From Marinobacter lipolyticus (GTDB lineage Bacteria > Pseudomonadota > Gammaproteobacteria > Pseudomonadales > Oleiphilaceae): a stretch of 64,000 nt of DNA. Position 1 is the first letter of the stretch; every line of letters begins with the position of its first letter. Location: positions 301,554 to 365,553 of the forward strand of contig NZ_QTKT01000004.1 of assembly GCF_018424605.1 (NCBI RefSeq), in the 5' to 3' direction. The translations under genes were made by a program, and so were the position numbers. Positions 53,029 to 61,596 of this stretch are shown here, one piece after another. Under the pieces are notes generated by a model. That model did no database searches and was not told where the DNA came from. It saw only the letters and a program-made list of their open reading frames with translations.

Positions 53029-54207
53029 TTACACCGAAGGGCGCAGGGAATAGGCCCGCAGGTGCGCCGCAAAGTCTTCCAGGTAACGAATGCCGCTGGC
53101 CTCCGCCTCTTTGCACCACTCCATCAGCGCCTGCATCTTTTCCTGGGGCTTCACGCCACGCTTGCGCCACAGTTCCTGCAGCTCATGGCTCATCTCGTAG
53201 ATCTGGCGCAGCACCGCGTTGCGCTCAAGCACCGTTTCCAGGTGCTCCTGCTCTTTGGGCTTGATCAGCGACACTTCACGGGACAGCAATTGCTTGAGCT
53301 TGCGATAGCGCGGACGAATCTCATCGTCCATCAGCGACTTCTGCTGACGCAGCACCGGCTCCATCACCCGCTTGCGGTACTGGCGCATGATATCAAAACG
53401 GTTGTTGGCGATGGCCTGAACGGTTTCCACGTCCACGTCCTGTTTGCCCGGCACGTAGTGGGCAATGGGCTTGAAGCCCTTGGGCTTGGCCAGGCCAAAC
53501 AGCTGGAACAGGCGAATGTAACCCCAGCCGATGTCCACTTCGAACCAGCGGCGGGACAGCTTGGAGGAATTCGGATAGGTGTGGTGATTGTTGTGCAGTT
53601 CCTCACCACCGATCAGGATGCCCCACGGCGAAATATTGCGGGCGTTGTCCGCACACTCGAAGTTGCGATACCCCATCCAGTGGCCAATGCCATTGACCAC
53701 ACCGGCCGCCCACACCGGAATCCACATCATCTGAACCGCCCAGATCCAGATGCCGTGCACACCGAACAACAGCAGGTCAATCACGGCCAACAGGGCAATG
53801 CCCAGCATCTTGTAGCGGCTGTATACGTTACGCTCGATCCAGTCTTCCGGGGTGCGCTGGCCGTAACGTTCCAGAGTTTCCGGCGTGGCGGACTCGGCAT
53901 AAAGCTCGGCGCCCTCGAACAGCACCTTACGGATGCCAAGAACCACCGGGCTGTGGGGATCTTCCTCGGTTTCGCACTTGGCGTGGTGCTTGCGATGGAT
54001 CGCGGTCCATTCCTTGGTGTTCTGGGCCGTGGTCAGCCACAGCCAAAAACGGAAGAAATGCTTCAGAACCGGGTGCAGATCCAGCGAGTTGTGCGCTGAA
54101 TGGCGATGCAGATACAGCGTTACACTTACGATGGTGACGTGGGTCATGCCCAGGGCAACCAGAATCAGCTGCATCACCGAAAGGTCAAGGAGACCGTTAA
54201 ACCACAT
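53029..54207 (-). CDS. Acyl-CoA/acyl-lipid fatty acid desaturase
   Basis: A 392-residue integral membrane di-iron desaturase that introduces a double bond, probably delta-9, into acyl chains. The three His boxes are present: HRHSAHN (about 34), HRKHHAK (about 70) and HNNHHTYPNSS (about 208). Four membrane helices flank them. A long C-terminal region (about 265-390) is charged and helical, ending in a short acidic/hydrophobic tail, as in DesA-like proteins of Marinobacter and Pseudomonas. The ATG at 54207 is preferred over a TTG two codons earlier because it has GAGGA at good spacing. Confidence 0.9.
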   Translation of the reverse strand: MWFNGLLDLSVMQLILVALGMTHVTIVSVTLYLHRHSAHNSLDLHPVLKHFFRFWLWLTTAQNTKEWTAIHRKHHAKCETEEDPHSPVVLGIRKVLFEGAELYAESATPETLERYGQRTPEDWIERNVYSRYKMLGIALLAVIDLLLFGVHGIWIWAVQMMWIPVWAAGVVNGIGHWMGYRNFECADNARNISPWGILIGGEELHNNHHTYPNSSKLSRRWFEVDIGWGYIRLFQLFGLAKPKGFKPIAHYVPGKQDVDVETVQAIANNRFDIMRQYRKRVMEPVLRQQKSLMDDEIRPRYRKLKQLLSREVSLIKPKEQEHLETVLERNAVLRQIYEMSHELQELWRKRGVKPQEKMQALMEWCKEAEASGIRYLEDFAAHLRAYSLRPSV

Positions 54208-54376
54208 ACTCAATCCTCAATAAAATCGTGGCTGACCGGCGGTGGCCGGCGAACCTTACCGGGCACTTTAGCGTACAGATGTAAGCCCCAACAACTGCAT
54301 TTGGACGAAAATTTGTTACTGATTACACTTATCCGGTTTCAGATCGTCCCCGCCCCAGCTGACCGGAGAGAGCCCC

Positions 54377-55189
54377 TTGCCCGAATTACCCGAAGTTGAA
54401 ACCACCCGCCGCGGCATCGCGCCCCACTGCGAGGGCCACACCATCCAGCGGGTGACCATTCGTAACCGCAGTCTGCGCTGGCCCATCCCCCGGGAGCTGG
54501 ACGACAACCTGACCGGCGCCACCATCCACAGCGTGGAACGCCGCGCCAAGTACCTTCTGTTGCGGGTCGATAACGGCAGCGCCATCGTGCACCTGGGCAT
54601 GTCTGGCAGCCTGCGGGTGATCACCGACGACGCCCCGCTGATGACCCACGACCATGTGGAGCTGGAACTGGACAGCGGCGTGCGCCTGCGGTTCAACGAC
54701 CCCCGCCGGTTCGGCTGCTGGCTGTGGTCCGTCGCACCGGACCAGCACCCGCTGCTGGCCAGCCTGGGGCCGGAGCCGCTGGCGCCGGAATTCACCGGTG
54801 CGCTGCTGTTCCGCCTGTCGCGGGGCAAACAGACGCCGGTAAAATCCTTCATCATGGACAACCACGTGGTGGTGGGGGTGGGCAACATTTACGCCAACGA
54901 AGCGCTGTTCAAAGCCGGCATTCATCCCGGGCGCAAGGCCGGGCGCATCAGCCTGGACCGCTACAACCACCTGGTGGCCGCCATTCGTGAAACCCTGAGC
55001 GCGGCCATTCTGATGGGCGGCACCACGCTGAGGGATTTCGTCAACAGCGAAGGCAAGCCGGGGTACTTTGCCCAGTCCCTGCTGGTGTATGGCCGCGCCA
55101 GCCTGCCCTGCGAGGAATGCGGCGCACCGCTGAAGGAAATCCGCATGAACCAGCGCTCCACGGTTTACTGTGGTCGCTGCCAGCGCTGA
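54377..55189 (+). CDS. mutM: Formamidopyrimidine-DNA glycosylase MutM (Fpg)
   Basis: A 270-residue base-excision repair enzyme removing 8-oxoguanine and FaPy lesions. The N-terminus [13 protein letters not shown] gives catalytic Pro2 and Glu3 after Met removal; ERRAKYLLL supplies the conserved Lys; the C-terminal zinc finger is [11 protein letters not shown]...YCGRCQR. The start is TTG with GGAGAG upstream, fixed by the required PELPE terminus. It is divergent to the desaturase gene. Confidence 0.97.
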   Translation: MPELPEVETTRRGIAPHCEGHTIQRVTIRNRSLRWPIPRELDDNLTGATIHSVERRAKYLLLRVDNGSAIVHLGMSGSLRVITDDAPLMTHDHVELELDSGVRLRFNDPRRFGCWLWSVAPDQHPLLASLGPEPLAPEFTGALLFRLSRGKQTPVKSFIMDNHVVVGVGNIYANEALFKAGIHPGRKAGRISLDRYNHLVAAIRETLSAAILMGGTTLRDFVNSEGKPGYFAQSLLVYGRASLPCEECGAPLKEIRMNQRSTVYCGRCQR

Positions 55190-55357
55190 AGCACTCTGAA
55201 ACAGAAAAATCGTTTGAAAATGAGCAAATATGATTCATAGTTAACAGAGTATCCATATATGTAGGCTACAATTGCCATACATGAGACATGGCCTGCGGCC
55301 CGGTGACCCTAACGCCGACGGACAGGACAGACAGGCAAGATTCAGGAGACACAAGCA

Positions 55358-55690
55358 ATGACCGGCAAGATTTCTCGCGCAGTATTGACCACCCTGGCAG
55401 TTTGCCTGATGACGTTCTCCTCTCTGGGCCATGCCCGGGCCGTCGACGAAAAGCCTTCCGCCCTGGCGATGACCGGTGACGCGCTGTTCGTGCGCCCGGC
55501 CCTGCTGGCAACCACCATTGTCGGCAGCGCGGTCTACCTGGTGTCGCTGCCGTTTTCCGCCCTTGGCGGCAACGCCGGTGAAGCCGGTGAAGTGCTGGTG
55601 GTGGGCCCCGCCAAAGCCACCTTCGTACGCTGCCTGGGTTGCAGCCGCACCGGCCGCAAGCCCGACACCGTAGACCAAAGCAGCAACTGA
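55358..55690 (+). CDS. Small exported protein of unknown function
   Basis: A 110-residue protein with a signal peptide (ISRAVLTTLAVCLMTFSSLGHARA) and a second hydrophobic stretch (LLATTIVGSAVYLVSLPFSAL, about 50-70). The C-terminal part is GPAKATFVRCLGCSRTGRK with a CxxC pair. Similar small 'multidrug transporter'-annotated proteins occur next to envelope genes in pseudomonads, but no function is known. GGAGA precedes the ATG. Confidence 0.75.
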   Translation: MTGKISRAVLTTLAVCLMTFSSLGHARAVDEKPSALAMTGDALFVRPALLATTIVGSAVYLVSLPFSALGGNAGEAGEVLVVGPAKATFVRCLGCSRTGRKPDTVDQSSN

Positions 55691-55729
55691 TCCGTAATTT
55701 CCCCGCTTGCCAAAACCCGGCGGATTCGG

Positions 55730-55767
55730 CAGCCTGAAGTGACACTCACTTCAGGCTGTTTTCGTTT
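55730..55767 (+). terminator. Intrinsic terminator before yrfG
   Basis: A perfect 13-base inverted repeat (55730-55742 and 55746-55758, three-base loop) is followed by TTTTCGTTT. It ends the transcript of the small exported-protein gene just before the yrfG ATG. Confidence 0.9.
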
Positions 55768-56457
55768 ATGGTGAACTGGTCTTCCCTCAACACCGTGTTC
55801 CTCGATATGGACGGAACGCTGCTGGACCTGCATTTCGATAACCACTTCTGGCTCGAACACCTGCCGGCGCGCTATGCCGAGCATTACGACCTCAGCCCCG
55901 ACGAAGCCCGTAACACCATTGTTCCGATGATCATGGCCGAACGCGGCACCCTGCAGTGGTACTGCACCGACTACTGGAGCGACCGCCTGCAGCTGGACAT
56001 TACCGGCCTGAAAGCGGAAGTGGGCGACCGCATCGGGTACCGCCCCTTCGTGACCGAATTTCTCGACGCCGTTCGCGACGCCGGCCTGCGCTCGGTGATC
56101 GTCACCAACTGCCACCCGGACCCGCTGGCCCTGAAACTGCAGCACACCGGGCTGAACCACCGCGTGGATGACATCATTTCCAGCCACGACCTGGGCAAAC
56201 CCAAGGAAGACCCCCAGTTCTGGCGCGATCTGGCGCAGCGGGAGCCGTACCGGCCAGAGCACACCCTGATGGTGGACGACAGCTTCCCGGTACTGGAAAG
56301 CGCCCGTGCCGCCGGCATCGCCCAGTGCCTGGCCATTCTGGCCCCGGACAGCCAGCAAGAGGCGCGGGAAAGGCACCCGGACATTCCCTCGATTCACCAC
56401 TTCAGTGAAATCCTGCCCGCCCTGCGCCAGCGACAGCCTCTGCCATCGGGCGGATGA
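55768..56457 (+). CDS. yrfG: GMP/IMP nucleotidase YrfG (HAD family)
   Basis: A 229-residue HAD-superfamily hydrolase dephosphorylating purine nucleotides. Motif I VFLDMDGTLLDLHFDN, motif II SVIVTNCHPDPL, motif III KPKEDPQFW and motif IV MVDDSFPVLESA are all present; the combination with the long cap (RGTLQWYCTDYWSDRL) is YrfG-specific. It begins the yrfG-hslR-hslO-pckA run also found in E. coli. The ATG has no clear ribosome-binding site. Confidence 0.93.
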   Translation: MVNWSSLNTVFLDMDGTLLDLHFDNHFWLEHLPARYAEHYDLSPDEARNTIVPMIMAERGTLQWYCTDYWSDRLQLDITGLKAEVGDRIGYRPFVTEFLDAVRDAGLRSVIVTNCHPDPLALKLQHTGLNHRVDDIISSHDLGKPKEDPQFWRDLAQREPYRPEHTLMVDDSFPVLESARAAGIAQCLAILAPDSQQEARERHPDIPSIHHFSEILPALRQRQPLPSGG

Positions 56458-56498
56458 GCCGGTTATAATATGACCATACGCTCATCAGGTGAGGAGAC

Positions 56499-56909
56499 AT
56501 GACGGCAACCAGCAACACCGACGACCAGCGAGTTCGCCTCGACAAATGGCTGTGGGCCGCGCGGTTCTACAAGACCCGCTCCCTGGCCAAGGAAGCCATC
56601 GAAGGCGGCAAGGTTCACTACAACAGCCAGCGCTGCAAACCCGGAAGGCTGGTGGAAACCGGCGCCAGGCTCACCCTCAGGCTGGGCTGGCAGGAACGCA
56701 TCGTTGTTGTCGACGACATCAGCGACCGCCGCCGCGGCGCCCCGGAAGCCCAGAAGCTCTACCACGAAACCGATGACAGCGTGAAACGCCGCGAGGAACT
56801 GGCGTGGCAGCGCAAAACCATGCAAGCGGCGCAACTGCCCCCGGCCCGGCGGCCCTCCAAGAAAGACCGTCGGGACATCCAGCGGTTCCGGGAACAGAAC
56901 AACATCTGA
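56499..56909 (+). CDS. hslR: Ribosome-associated heat shock protein HslR (Hsp15)
   Basis: A 136-residue S4-domain RNA-binding protein that recycles 50S subunits carrying a stalled nascent chain. S4 motif: VRLDKWLWAARFYKTRSLAKEAIEGGKVHYN. The C-terminal 40 residues are basic, as in Hsp15. GAGGAG precedes the ATG. It lies 41 bases after yrfG and 81 bases before hslO. Confidence 0.95.
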   Translation: MTATSNTDDQRVRLDKWLWAARFYKTRSLAKEAIEGGKVHYNSQRCKPGRLVETGARLTLRLGWQERIVVVDDISDRRRGAPEAQKLYHETDDSVKRREELAWQRKTMQAAQLPPARRPSKKDRRDIQRFREQNNI

Positions 56910-56990
56910 TTCCCGGCAGCACCGGCAACGCCCGCAAACCCGTTTTCTCAGTGCCCCTTTATCACATTATTATTTTCAGGAGACATCACC

Positions 56991-57845
56991 ATGGCATCCC
57001 GGGACCAGTTCCAGCGATTTATCTTCGAGCACAGCCAGGTGCGTGGCGCCTGGGTGCAGCTGGGCGAGAGCTACCAGGAAATTGTCAGCCAGGCCCCCTA
57101 CCCGGACACCGTGCGCCAGCTCCTGGGCGAGTCGCTGGTGGCCAGCGTACTGATGAGCAGCACCCTCAAGTTCGAAGGCACCCTGTCATTGCAGGCCCAG
57201 GGCGAAGGCCCGCTGCGCACGCTGATGGCCGAATGCAGCCACGACCGCAAAATCCGCGGCCTGGCCCGCTTTGACGAACACGCGGTGATGGAAGAAACCT
57301 TCCACAACCTGCTGGGCGATGGCCGCATGGCCATCACCATCACCCCCGACCAGGGCCAGCGCTATCAGGGCGTGGTGCCGCGGGAAGCCGACACCCTGGC
57401 CGGCTGCCTGGAAGAGTACTTCGAGCGCTCGGAACAGCTGGCCACCAGCCTGATCATCTTCGCCAACGAAACCACCTGCGCCGGCCTGCTGCTGCAGCGC
57501 CTGCCCGGCACCAGCGACAACGACGAAGACCTGTGGGACCGCATCAACCACCTGGCCCGCACCGTGGAAGCCGACGAACTGCTGGAGCTGGACAGCGAAA
57601 CCCTGCTGCACCGGCTGTTCCACGAGGAAACCGTGCGGGTGTTCGACGCCGAACCGGTGGCCTTCCGCTGCAGCTGCTCGCGGGAACGCACCCTCGGCGC
57701 GCTGGAAGCCATCGGCCGCGACGAGTGCTACAGCATCCTCGACGAGCAGGGCTCCATCGAGATGGACTGCCAGTTCTGTCACGCCCACTATCGCTTCGAT
57801 AGGAATGATATTGATCATCTTTTCACCGGCCATACGCTACACTGA
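56991..57845 (+). CDS. hslO: Redox-regulated chaperone Hsp33
   Basis: A 284-residue holdase chaperone activated by oxidation. The N-terminal domain shows RGAWVQLGESYQEIV and the C-terminal zinc centre has the two cysteine pairs CSC (in RCSCSRERT) and CxxC (in CQFCHAH). Zinc release and disulfide formation at these four cysteines switch the chaperone on. CAGGAG precedes the ATG. An intrinsic terminator follows. Confidence 0.96.
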   Translation: MASRDQFQRFIFEHSQVRGAWVQLGESYQEIVSQAPYPDTVRQLLGESLVASVLMSSTLKFEGTLSLQAQGEGPLRTLMAECSHDRKIRGLARFDEHAVMEETFHNLLGDGRMAITITPDQGQRYQGVVPREADTLAGCLEEYFERSEQLATSLIIFANETTCAGLLLQRLPGTSDNDEDLWDRINHLARTVEADELLELDSETLLHRLFHEETVRVFDAEPVAFRCSCSRERTLGALEAIGRDECYSILDEQGSIEMDCQFCHAHYRFDRNDIDHLFTGHTLH

Positions 57846-57860
57846 GGTCACTGTGAATCC

Positions 57861-57908
57861 GCCCGGAAGCCTGATTTGACGGGGCTTTCCGGGCTGTCGT
57901 TTTTTACC
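57861..57908 (+). terminator. Intrinsic terminator of hslO
   Basis: The stem GCCCGGAAGCC (57861-57871) pairs with GGCTTTCCGGGC (57883-57894) with a single bulge and is followed by a T-rich run ending about 57906. It separates hslO from pckA. Confidence 0.85.
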
Positions 57909-58015
57909 GGCGTCTCTGGCATAATAGCGCGCCTGAATTGACCCGATTGCTCAGTTTTCCGCCAGTTCCGGAGGCGGCCGAGCAATCACGAAGACACCCT
58001 GAGGGCGAGGTCGAA

Positions 58016-59548
58016 GTGAGCAACACTTATAATGATCTGAGTTCAGCACGACTGGTCGAGCTGGCACTGGAAAGACGCGAAGGCCAACTGGCCGCCAACG
58101 GTTCACTGGTTGTTCGCACCGGCGAACGCACAGGCCGTTCACCCATGGACCGCTTCATCGTCGAAGAGCCGAGCACGGCCGACGATATCCAGTGGGGGCC
58201 GATTAACCGTCCGTTCGACGCTGACAAGTTCGATGCCCTGTGGGATCGCGTGGAAGCCTACATCACCGAGAAAGACCGGTTCGTGTCCAGCGTGCACGTC
58301 GGCGCTGACCCGGAGCATTACCTGCCGGTGAAAATGACCACCGAAACCGCCTGGCAGAACCTGTTTGGCCGCAACCTGTTCATCCGCCCGGACAGCTACA
58401 ACCCGGCCGACAAGCAGGAGTGGCAGATCCTCAACGCCGCCAACTTCCAATGCGTGCCCGAGCGTGACGGCACCAACAGCGACGGCTGCGTGATTATCAA
58501 CTTCGCCAAGCGCAAAGTACTGCTGGCCGGCATGCACTACGCCGGTGAAATGAAAAAGGCCATGTTCTCGGTACAGAACTTCCTGCTGCCCGAGAAAGAC
58601 GTACTGCCGATGCACTGCTCCGCCAACGTCGGCGAAGACGGCGAAACCTGCCTGTTCTTCGGCCTGTCCGGTACCGGCAAGACCACCCTGTCGGCCGACC
58701 CCGAGCGTTTCCTGATCGGTGACGACGAGCACGGCTGGGGCCCCGGCACCGTGTTCAACATCGAAGGCGGCTGCTACGCCAAGTGCATCGACCTGAGCCA
58801 GAAGAACGAGCCGATCATCTGGGACGCCATCCGCTTTGGCGCCATCGTCGAGAACGTGATGATCGACGAAGACACCCGCGAGCCGGACTACACCGACGTG
58901 TCCCTCACCGAGAACTCACGCTGCGCCTACCCGCTGGAGCACGTTGAGAAGCGCGTACTGGAAAACCGCGCCGGCGAGCCCTCGCACATTGTGTTCCTGA
59001 CCTGCGACATGACCGGCGTACTGCCGCCCGTGTCCATCCTGAGCAAGGAAGCCGCGGCCTACCACTTCCTGAGTGGCTACACCGCGCTGGTGGGTTCCAC
59101 CGAAATGGGCTCTTCCTCCAAGCTGAAGTCCACCTTCTCCACCTGCTTCGGCGCACCGTTCTTCCCGCGCCCGGCCGGCGTATACGCCGAGCTGCTGATG
59201 AAGCGCATGGACGAGTTCGGCAGCAAGGTGTTCCTGGTCAACACCGGCTGGACCGGCGGCTCCTACGGCGTGGGCGAGCGTTTCAGCATTCCCACCACCC
59301 GCGGCATCATCAGCGCCATCCAGAATGGCGACCTGGACGACGCCGAAACCGAGCACCTGCCGTCGCTGAATCTGCAGGTACCGGTGAACGTACCTGGCGT
59401 GGACAACAACCTGCTGAACCCGCGCAACACCTGGGCCAACAAGGAAGACTACGACGCCAAGGCCGCCGAACTGATCGGCCAGTTCGTAGAGAACTTCAAG
59501 AAGTTCGATGTGTCTGACGCGATCGTGGCGGCTGGCCCCAAGCTGTAA
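58016..59548 (+). CDS. pckA: Phosphoenolpyruvate carboxykinase (ATP)
   Basis: A 510-residue gluconeogenic enzyme converting oxaloacetate plus ATP to phosphoenolpyruvate and CO2. Signatures are [15 protein letters not shown], the P-loop [14 protein letters not shown], the metal-binding region DDEHGWG and the C-terminal [14 protein letters not shown]. An open frame extends to 57938, but TAATAG at about 57920 looks like a -10 element and the GTG at 58016 with GAGG upstream gives the expected N-terminus and length, so 58016 is chosen. This is the last core gene before the cassette array. Confidence 0.95.
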   Translation: MSNTYNDLSSARLVELALERREGQLAANGSLVVRTGERTGRSPMDRFIVEEPSTADDIQWGPINRPFDADKFDALWDRVEAYITEKDRFVSSVHVGADPEHYLPVKMTTETAWQNLFGRNLFIRPDSYNPADKQEWQILNAANFQCVPERDGTNSDGCVIINFAKRKVLLAGMHYAGEMKKAMFSVQNFLLPEKDVLPMHCSANVGEDGETCLFFGLSGTGKTTLSADPERFLIGDDEHGWGPGTVFNIEGGCYAKCIDLSQKNEPIIWDAIRFGAIVENVMIDEDTREPDYTDVSLTENSRCAYPLEHVEKRVLENRAGEPSHIVFLTCDMTGVLPPVSILSKEAAAYHFLSGYTALVGSTEMGSSSKLKSTFSTCFGAPFFPRPAGVYAELLMKRMDEFGSKVFLVNTGWTGGSYGVGERFSIPTTRGIISAIQNGDLDDAETEHLPSLNLQVPVNVPGVDNNLLNPRNTWANKEDYDAKAAELIGQFVENFKKFDVSDAIVAAGPKL

Positions 59549-59562
59549 GCCAGCCCCGCTGA

Positions 59563-59600
59563 AAAAAGCGCCCTGCCTCCTTGAGCACGGCGCTTTTTTT
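59563..59600 (+). terminator. Intrinsic terminator of pckA
   Basis: AAAAAGCGCC (from 59563) pairs with GGCGCTTTTT around a 16-base loop and is followed by T residues to 59600. It lies 15 bases after the pckA stop and closes the core-gene region before the cassette array. Confidence 0.9.
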
Positions 59601-59667
59601 GTGCCTATTAGGAAGACAGAACCGCGGTAAAACCAGGAAAAATGATCATTGCGACCATGAACTCGGA

Positions 59668-59799
59668 CTATTTATGGAATTCCGTTAATTTCGCAATTAA
59701 ATCAATAAACTGCAATGGTGCTCCAAAACGTGGATAGTCATCATAGTGATCGTTTTTGTTTGGGAACGGGATCAGGATTATGGGTGGAAGTTGTTGACC
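59668..59799 (-). pseudogene. Reverse-strand gene remnant upstream of the cassette array
   Basis: Read on the minus strand from 59799 to the TAG at 59668, a 43-codon open stretch without a start codon encodes a protein-like tail with PPIILIPFPNKNDHYDDY and ends LIAKLTEFHK. A TAA sits in frame just upstream (59800-59802). It looks like the end of a truncated gene, perhaps a cassette or integron-platform gene in opposite orientation. The 300-base gap around it (59601-59917) holds no other recognisable gene; the base composition is AT-richer than pckA. Confidence 0.35.
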
Positions 59800-59886
59800 T
59801 TAGGGGATTTTCTACCTAGTTTTGGGGGATTGTTGAATTGAGATATGAGTCAGGGGCAAAGTGATCATTCAGACTCATATACAAAT

Positions 59887-59893
59887 GTTATAC
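59887..59893 (+). other. Possible left recombination junction (attI-like GTTATAC)
   Basis: GTTATAC fits the GTTRRRY-like R' core of the neighbouring attC sites (GTTATGT, GTTATAT) and lies 25 bases before the first cassette gene. If real, the first cassette begins at 59888, and the sequence to its left would be attI or the end of a lost cassette. No integrase gene is adjacent, and there is no attC stem before it. Confidence 0.35.
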
Positions 59894-59917
59894 AGATGAA
59901 AACCAAAGGAGAACACC

Positions 59918-60253
59918 GTGGGAACCAGCAAGCAATCGCTCCTGAAGCTCAGCGCTATCATAGAGCAGCATTCGGCAAATCAAACGGATATGCCATTTCG
60001 CAACATGTTCGCTACTGCTTGCTATCTCTCCGTGATTGGCGAGGAGCAAGCAGCTCGAAAGCAAATGAAGAGCCTTTTCGACTGGTTAGGGTGGGATAAC
60101 CGGAGAACCTATTTCAGCGCCATACTTGATTCTTTATCGGAATTTGCCCCGAAGTACGCATCTGAAATAGCTGCCAATCAGGAAATTAACAAAATCTTTT
60201 ACAAAGTCGAGACGCCAGGTAGTTTAGCGTCAGAATCGATAGAAAATGTATAA
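59918..60253 (+). CDS. Cassette 1: unknown protein
   Basis: A 111-residue, mostly helical cytosolic protein starting at GTG with AAAGGAG seven bases upstream. No signal peptide or membrane helix. The segment FATACYLSVIGEEQAARKQMKSLFDWLGW is a charged-amphipathic helix pair. No family is recognised. The stop codon lies inside the R'' half of attC1, the usual compact cassette layout. Confidence 0.8.
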   Translation: MGTSKQSLLKLSAIIEQHSANQTDMPFRNMFATACYLSVIGEEQAARKQMKSLFDWLGWDNRRTYFSAILDSLSEFAPKYASEIAANQEINKIFYKVETPGSLASESIENV

Positions 60254-60331
60254 CCAGTGCAGGCACGGCGACGCCCACTACATTGCGCCTTCGGCTCCAT
60301 TCCGCGGGCGCGCATGCTGCAAGCGTTATGT
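60248..60331 (+). repeat. attC site 1
   Basis: R'' GTATAAC at 60248-60254 and R' GTTATGT at 60325-60331. The inner arms are GC-rich and complementary (GACGCCCAC against GCGGGCGCG) around GCGCCTTCGGCTCC. Nearly identical to attC site 5. Confidence 0.92.
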
Positions 60332-60437
60332 TTTCGGATAGTGAAGTTGGCAGGCGGAATTGCGTTACGCTCTGCGAACTCAGGATATATTGAAAGGCGC
60401 TGTATCTTTTATTCCTTATTCAAGTTGAGGACAGCCT

Positions 60438-60671
60438 ATGAACGAAGCACAGAAGCAAGCCCTAGTGTGGGGTGGGATCATATTTTTGGTCGTGCTCTTG
60501 TTTCCGCCACATGAGGCAATTTACATGGATGGAACCTCATATCGGTTTTTGTTTAGCGAACCGAACAGTGCGTATGAGATGGCTGCGGGTAAGTGGATTA
60601 TGTATTTAGTTATTGTCGCTGGAGTAACATTTGGTATCGTCTCGAAGGCAGGTTCGCAAGATTCTGATTGA
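60438..60671 (+). CDS. Cassette 2: small two-helix membrane protein
   Basis: A 77-residue protein with hydrophobic segments at about 10-25 (LVWGGIIFLVVLLFP) and 52-68 (WIMYLVIVAGVTFGIV), joined by a polar loop that starts PPHEAIYMDGTSYRF. Its size and topology fit a small inner-membrane protein. No family is recognised. GAGGAC lies upstream of the ATG. A stretch of about 100 bases between attC1 and the ATG has no gene. Confidence 0.75.
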   Translation: MNEAQKQALVWGGIIFLVVLLFPPHEAIYMDGTSYRFLFSEPNSAYEMAAGKWIMYLVIVAGVTFGIVSKAGSQDSD

Positions 60672-60700
60672 TCTGCATCCAATTGCCTCGGTGCTAAAAA

Positions 60701-60785
60701 ACATAACCAGGTCAGGCACGGCGACGCCTACTATATTGCGGCTTCGCCTCCATTCCGTAGCCGCGCATGCTGACTGGCGTTATGT
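60701..60785 (+). repeat. attC site 2
   Basis: R'' ACATAAC (60701-60707) and perfectly complementary R' GTTATGT (60779-60785). The inner arms contain CGGCGACGCCTAC and GTAGCCGCGC around GCGGCTTCGCCTCC, shared with sites 3 and 4. Confidence 0.92.
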
Positions 60786-60809
60786 GATGTTCCTTAAGTC
60801 TGATTTCAG

Positions 60810-60815
60810 TATAAT
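60810..60815 (+). promoter_or_regulatory. Cassette-borne promoter candidate (-10 TATAAT)
   Basis: A perfect TATAAT lies 25 bases after attC2 and 44 bases before the first gene of cassette 3. The -35 position (GATGTT, 18-base spacer) is weak. An internal promoter would let the cassette be expressed far from the integron promoter. Confidence 0.35.
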
Positions 60816-60859
60816 TCGAATGAAAACATAAAAATGTACTTGCTAACGTGGTGTTATTT

Positions 60860-61093
60860 ATGAAGGTTTTTGACGTAAACGAAGTGGAAATAGGTTCATT
60901 TGATGGTGTTACGGTAAAAAGCTTAAAAGGAAATGTTTTGTACCGGGTTTTGGACGGAGATGTTTATGTTCCAGTTGTGTATGAGCAGGCTGATCTCGAA
61001 AGGTTTAATAAAGGAATGCTTTCTTGTATTGGGGAGGTAAAAGGTAATGTTGCTTACACGCACGGTGAAGTAATTATTTTTAAATTTAAATGA
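60860..61093 (+). CDS. Cassette 3, gene a: small beta-rich protein
   Basis: A 77-residue protein predicted to be all-beta, with repeated short turns such as VEIGSFDGVTV, KGNVLYRVLDGDVYVP and GEVKGNVAYTHGEV. The periodic G-x-V-Y/x pattern resembles small four-fold beta-flower-type proteins; this is a resemblance only. The ATG at 60860 is used; a GTG 12 bases upstream is in frame. The gene is markedly AT-rich. Confidence 0.65.
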   Translation: MKVFDVNEVEIGSFDGVTVKSLKGNVLYRVLDGDVYVPVVYEQADLERFNKGMLSCIGEVKGNVAYTHGEVIIFKFK

Positions 61094-61127
61094 TTTTCGG
61101 TAAAGGCAAGAATTAAAGGTTCAAAAA

Positions 61128-61478
61128 ATGTTAAATTTTGTTAGATATTTCATGTTTGCTTCTTTTTTTGTTTTTCCGGCATCGGTATTAGCTGAATTTA
61201 CGTCGAGAGAAGCACAGTTAGTTAGAGATTTAATCGAATATTGTGATGCTCATCAGAAGCTAATCCCTTTAGTTTTAAAGTTTAAGGATAAAGGATATAC
61301 AAAGGAGGCTATACTGAGTGGTACTAGCAAGCCATTGAAAAATGAATGGGAGTTTTTGGTTGAATTGGCCTTCGAATTAAATGCAACCTCACAAAGTAAA
61401 GACCTTTTTTCGGAAACAGTGAAAGAAAAGTGTTTTGATAAGGGCTTAAATCAACTTGTTCGTGGTTTAATAAATTGA
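61128..61478 (+). CDS. Cassette 3, gene b: exported protein of unknown function
   Basis: A 116-residue protein with a signal peptide (FVRYFMFASFFVFPASVLA, cut near VLA-EFT) and a helical mature part with two cysteines (YCDAH and KEKCFDKG) that could form a disulfide in the periplasm. It shares the cassette with the beta-rich gene, 34 bases upstream, so the two may act together. No family recognised; strongly AT-rich. Confidence 0.72.
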   Translation: MLNFVRYFMFASFFVFPASVLAEFTSREAQLVRDLIEYCDAHQKLIPLVLKFKDKGYTKEAILSGTSKPLKNEWEFLVELAFELNATSQSKDLFSETVKEKCFDKGLNQLVRGLIN

Positions 61479-61498
61479 TTTGTCATTGAACGGTTTTC

Positions 61499-61582
61499 AC
61501 ATAACAAAGCCAGGCACGGCGACGTCTACTACATTGCGGCTTCGCCTCCATTTCGTAGCCGCGCATGCTGGCGGCGTTATAT
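61499..61582 (+). repeat. attC site 3
   Basis: R'' ACATAAC (61499-61505) and R' GTTATAT (61576-61582) with arms of the same family as sites 2 and 4. Confidence 0.92.
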
Positions 61583-61596
61583 CCGAATGAAAAATT

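Noticed and set aside
57938..58015. An N-terminal extension of pckA by 26 codons
   Set aside because: The extension overlaps the likely -10 element and start region of transcription and has no similarity to PckA N-termini; the GTG at 58016 gives the normal length.
59845..60099. An 84-codon frame overlapping cassette 1 gene in another frame
   Set aside because: It lacks a ribosome-binding site and has an irregular composition, whereas the frame starting at 59918 has a clear AAAGGAG and ends inside attC1 as cassette genes usually do.
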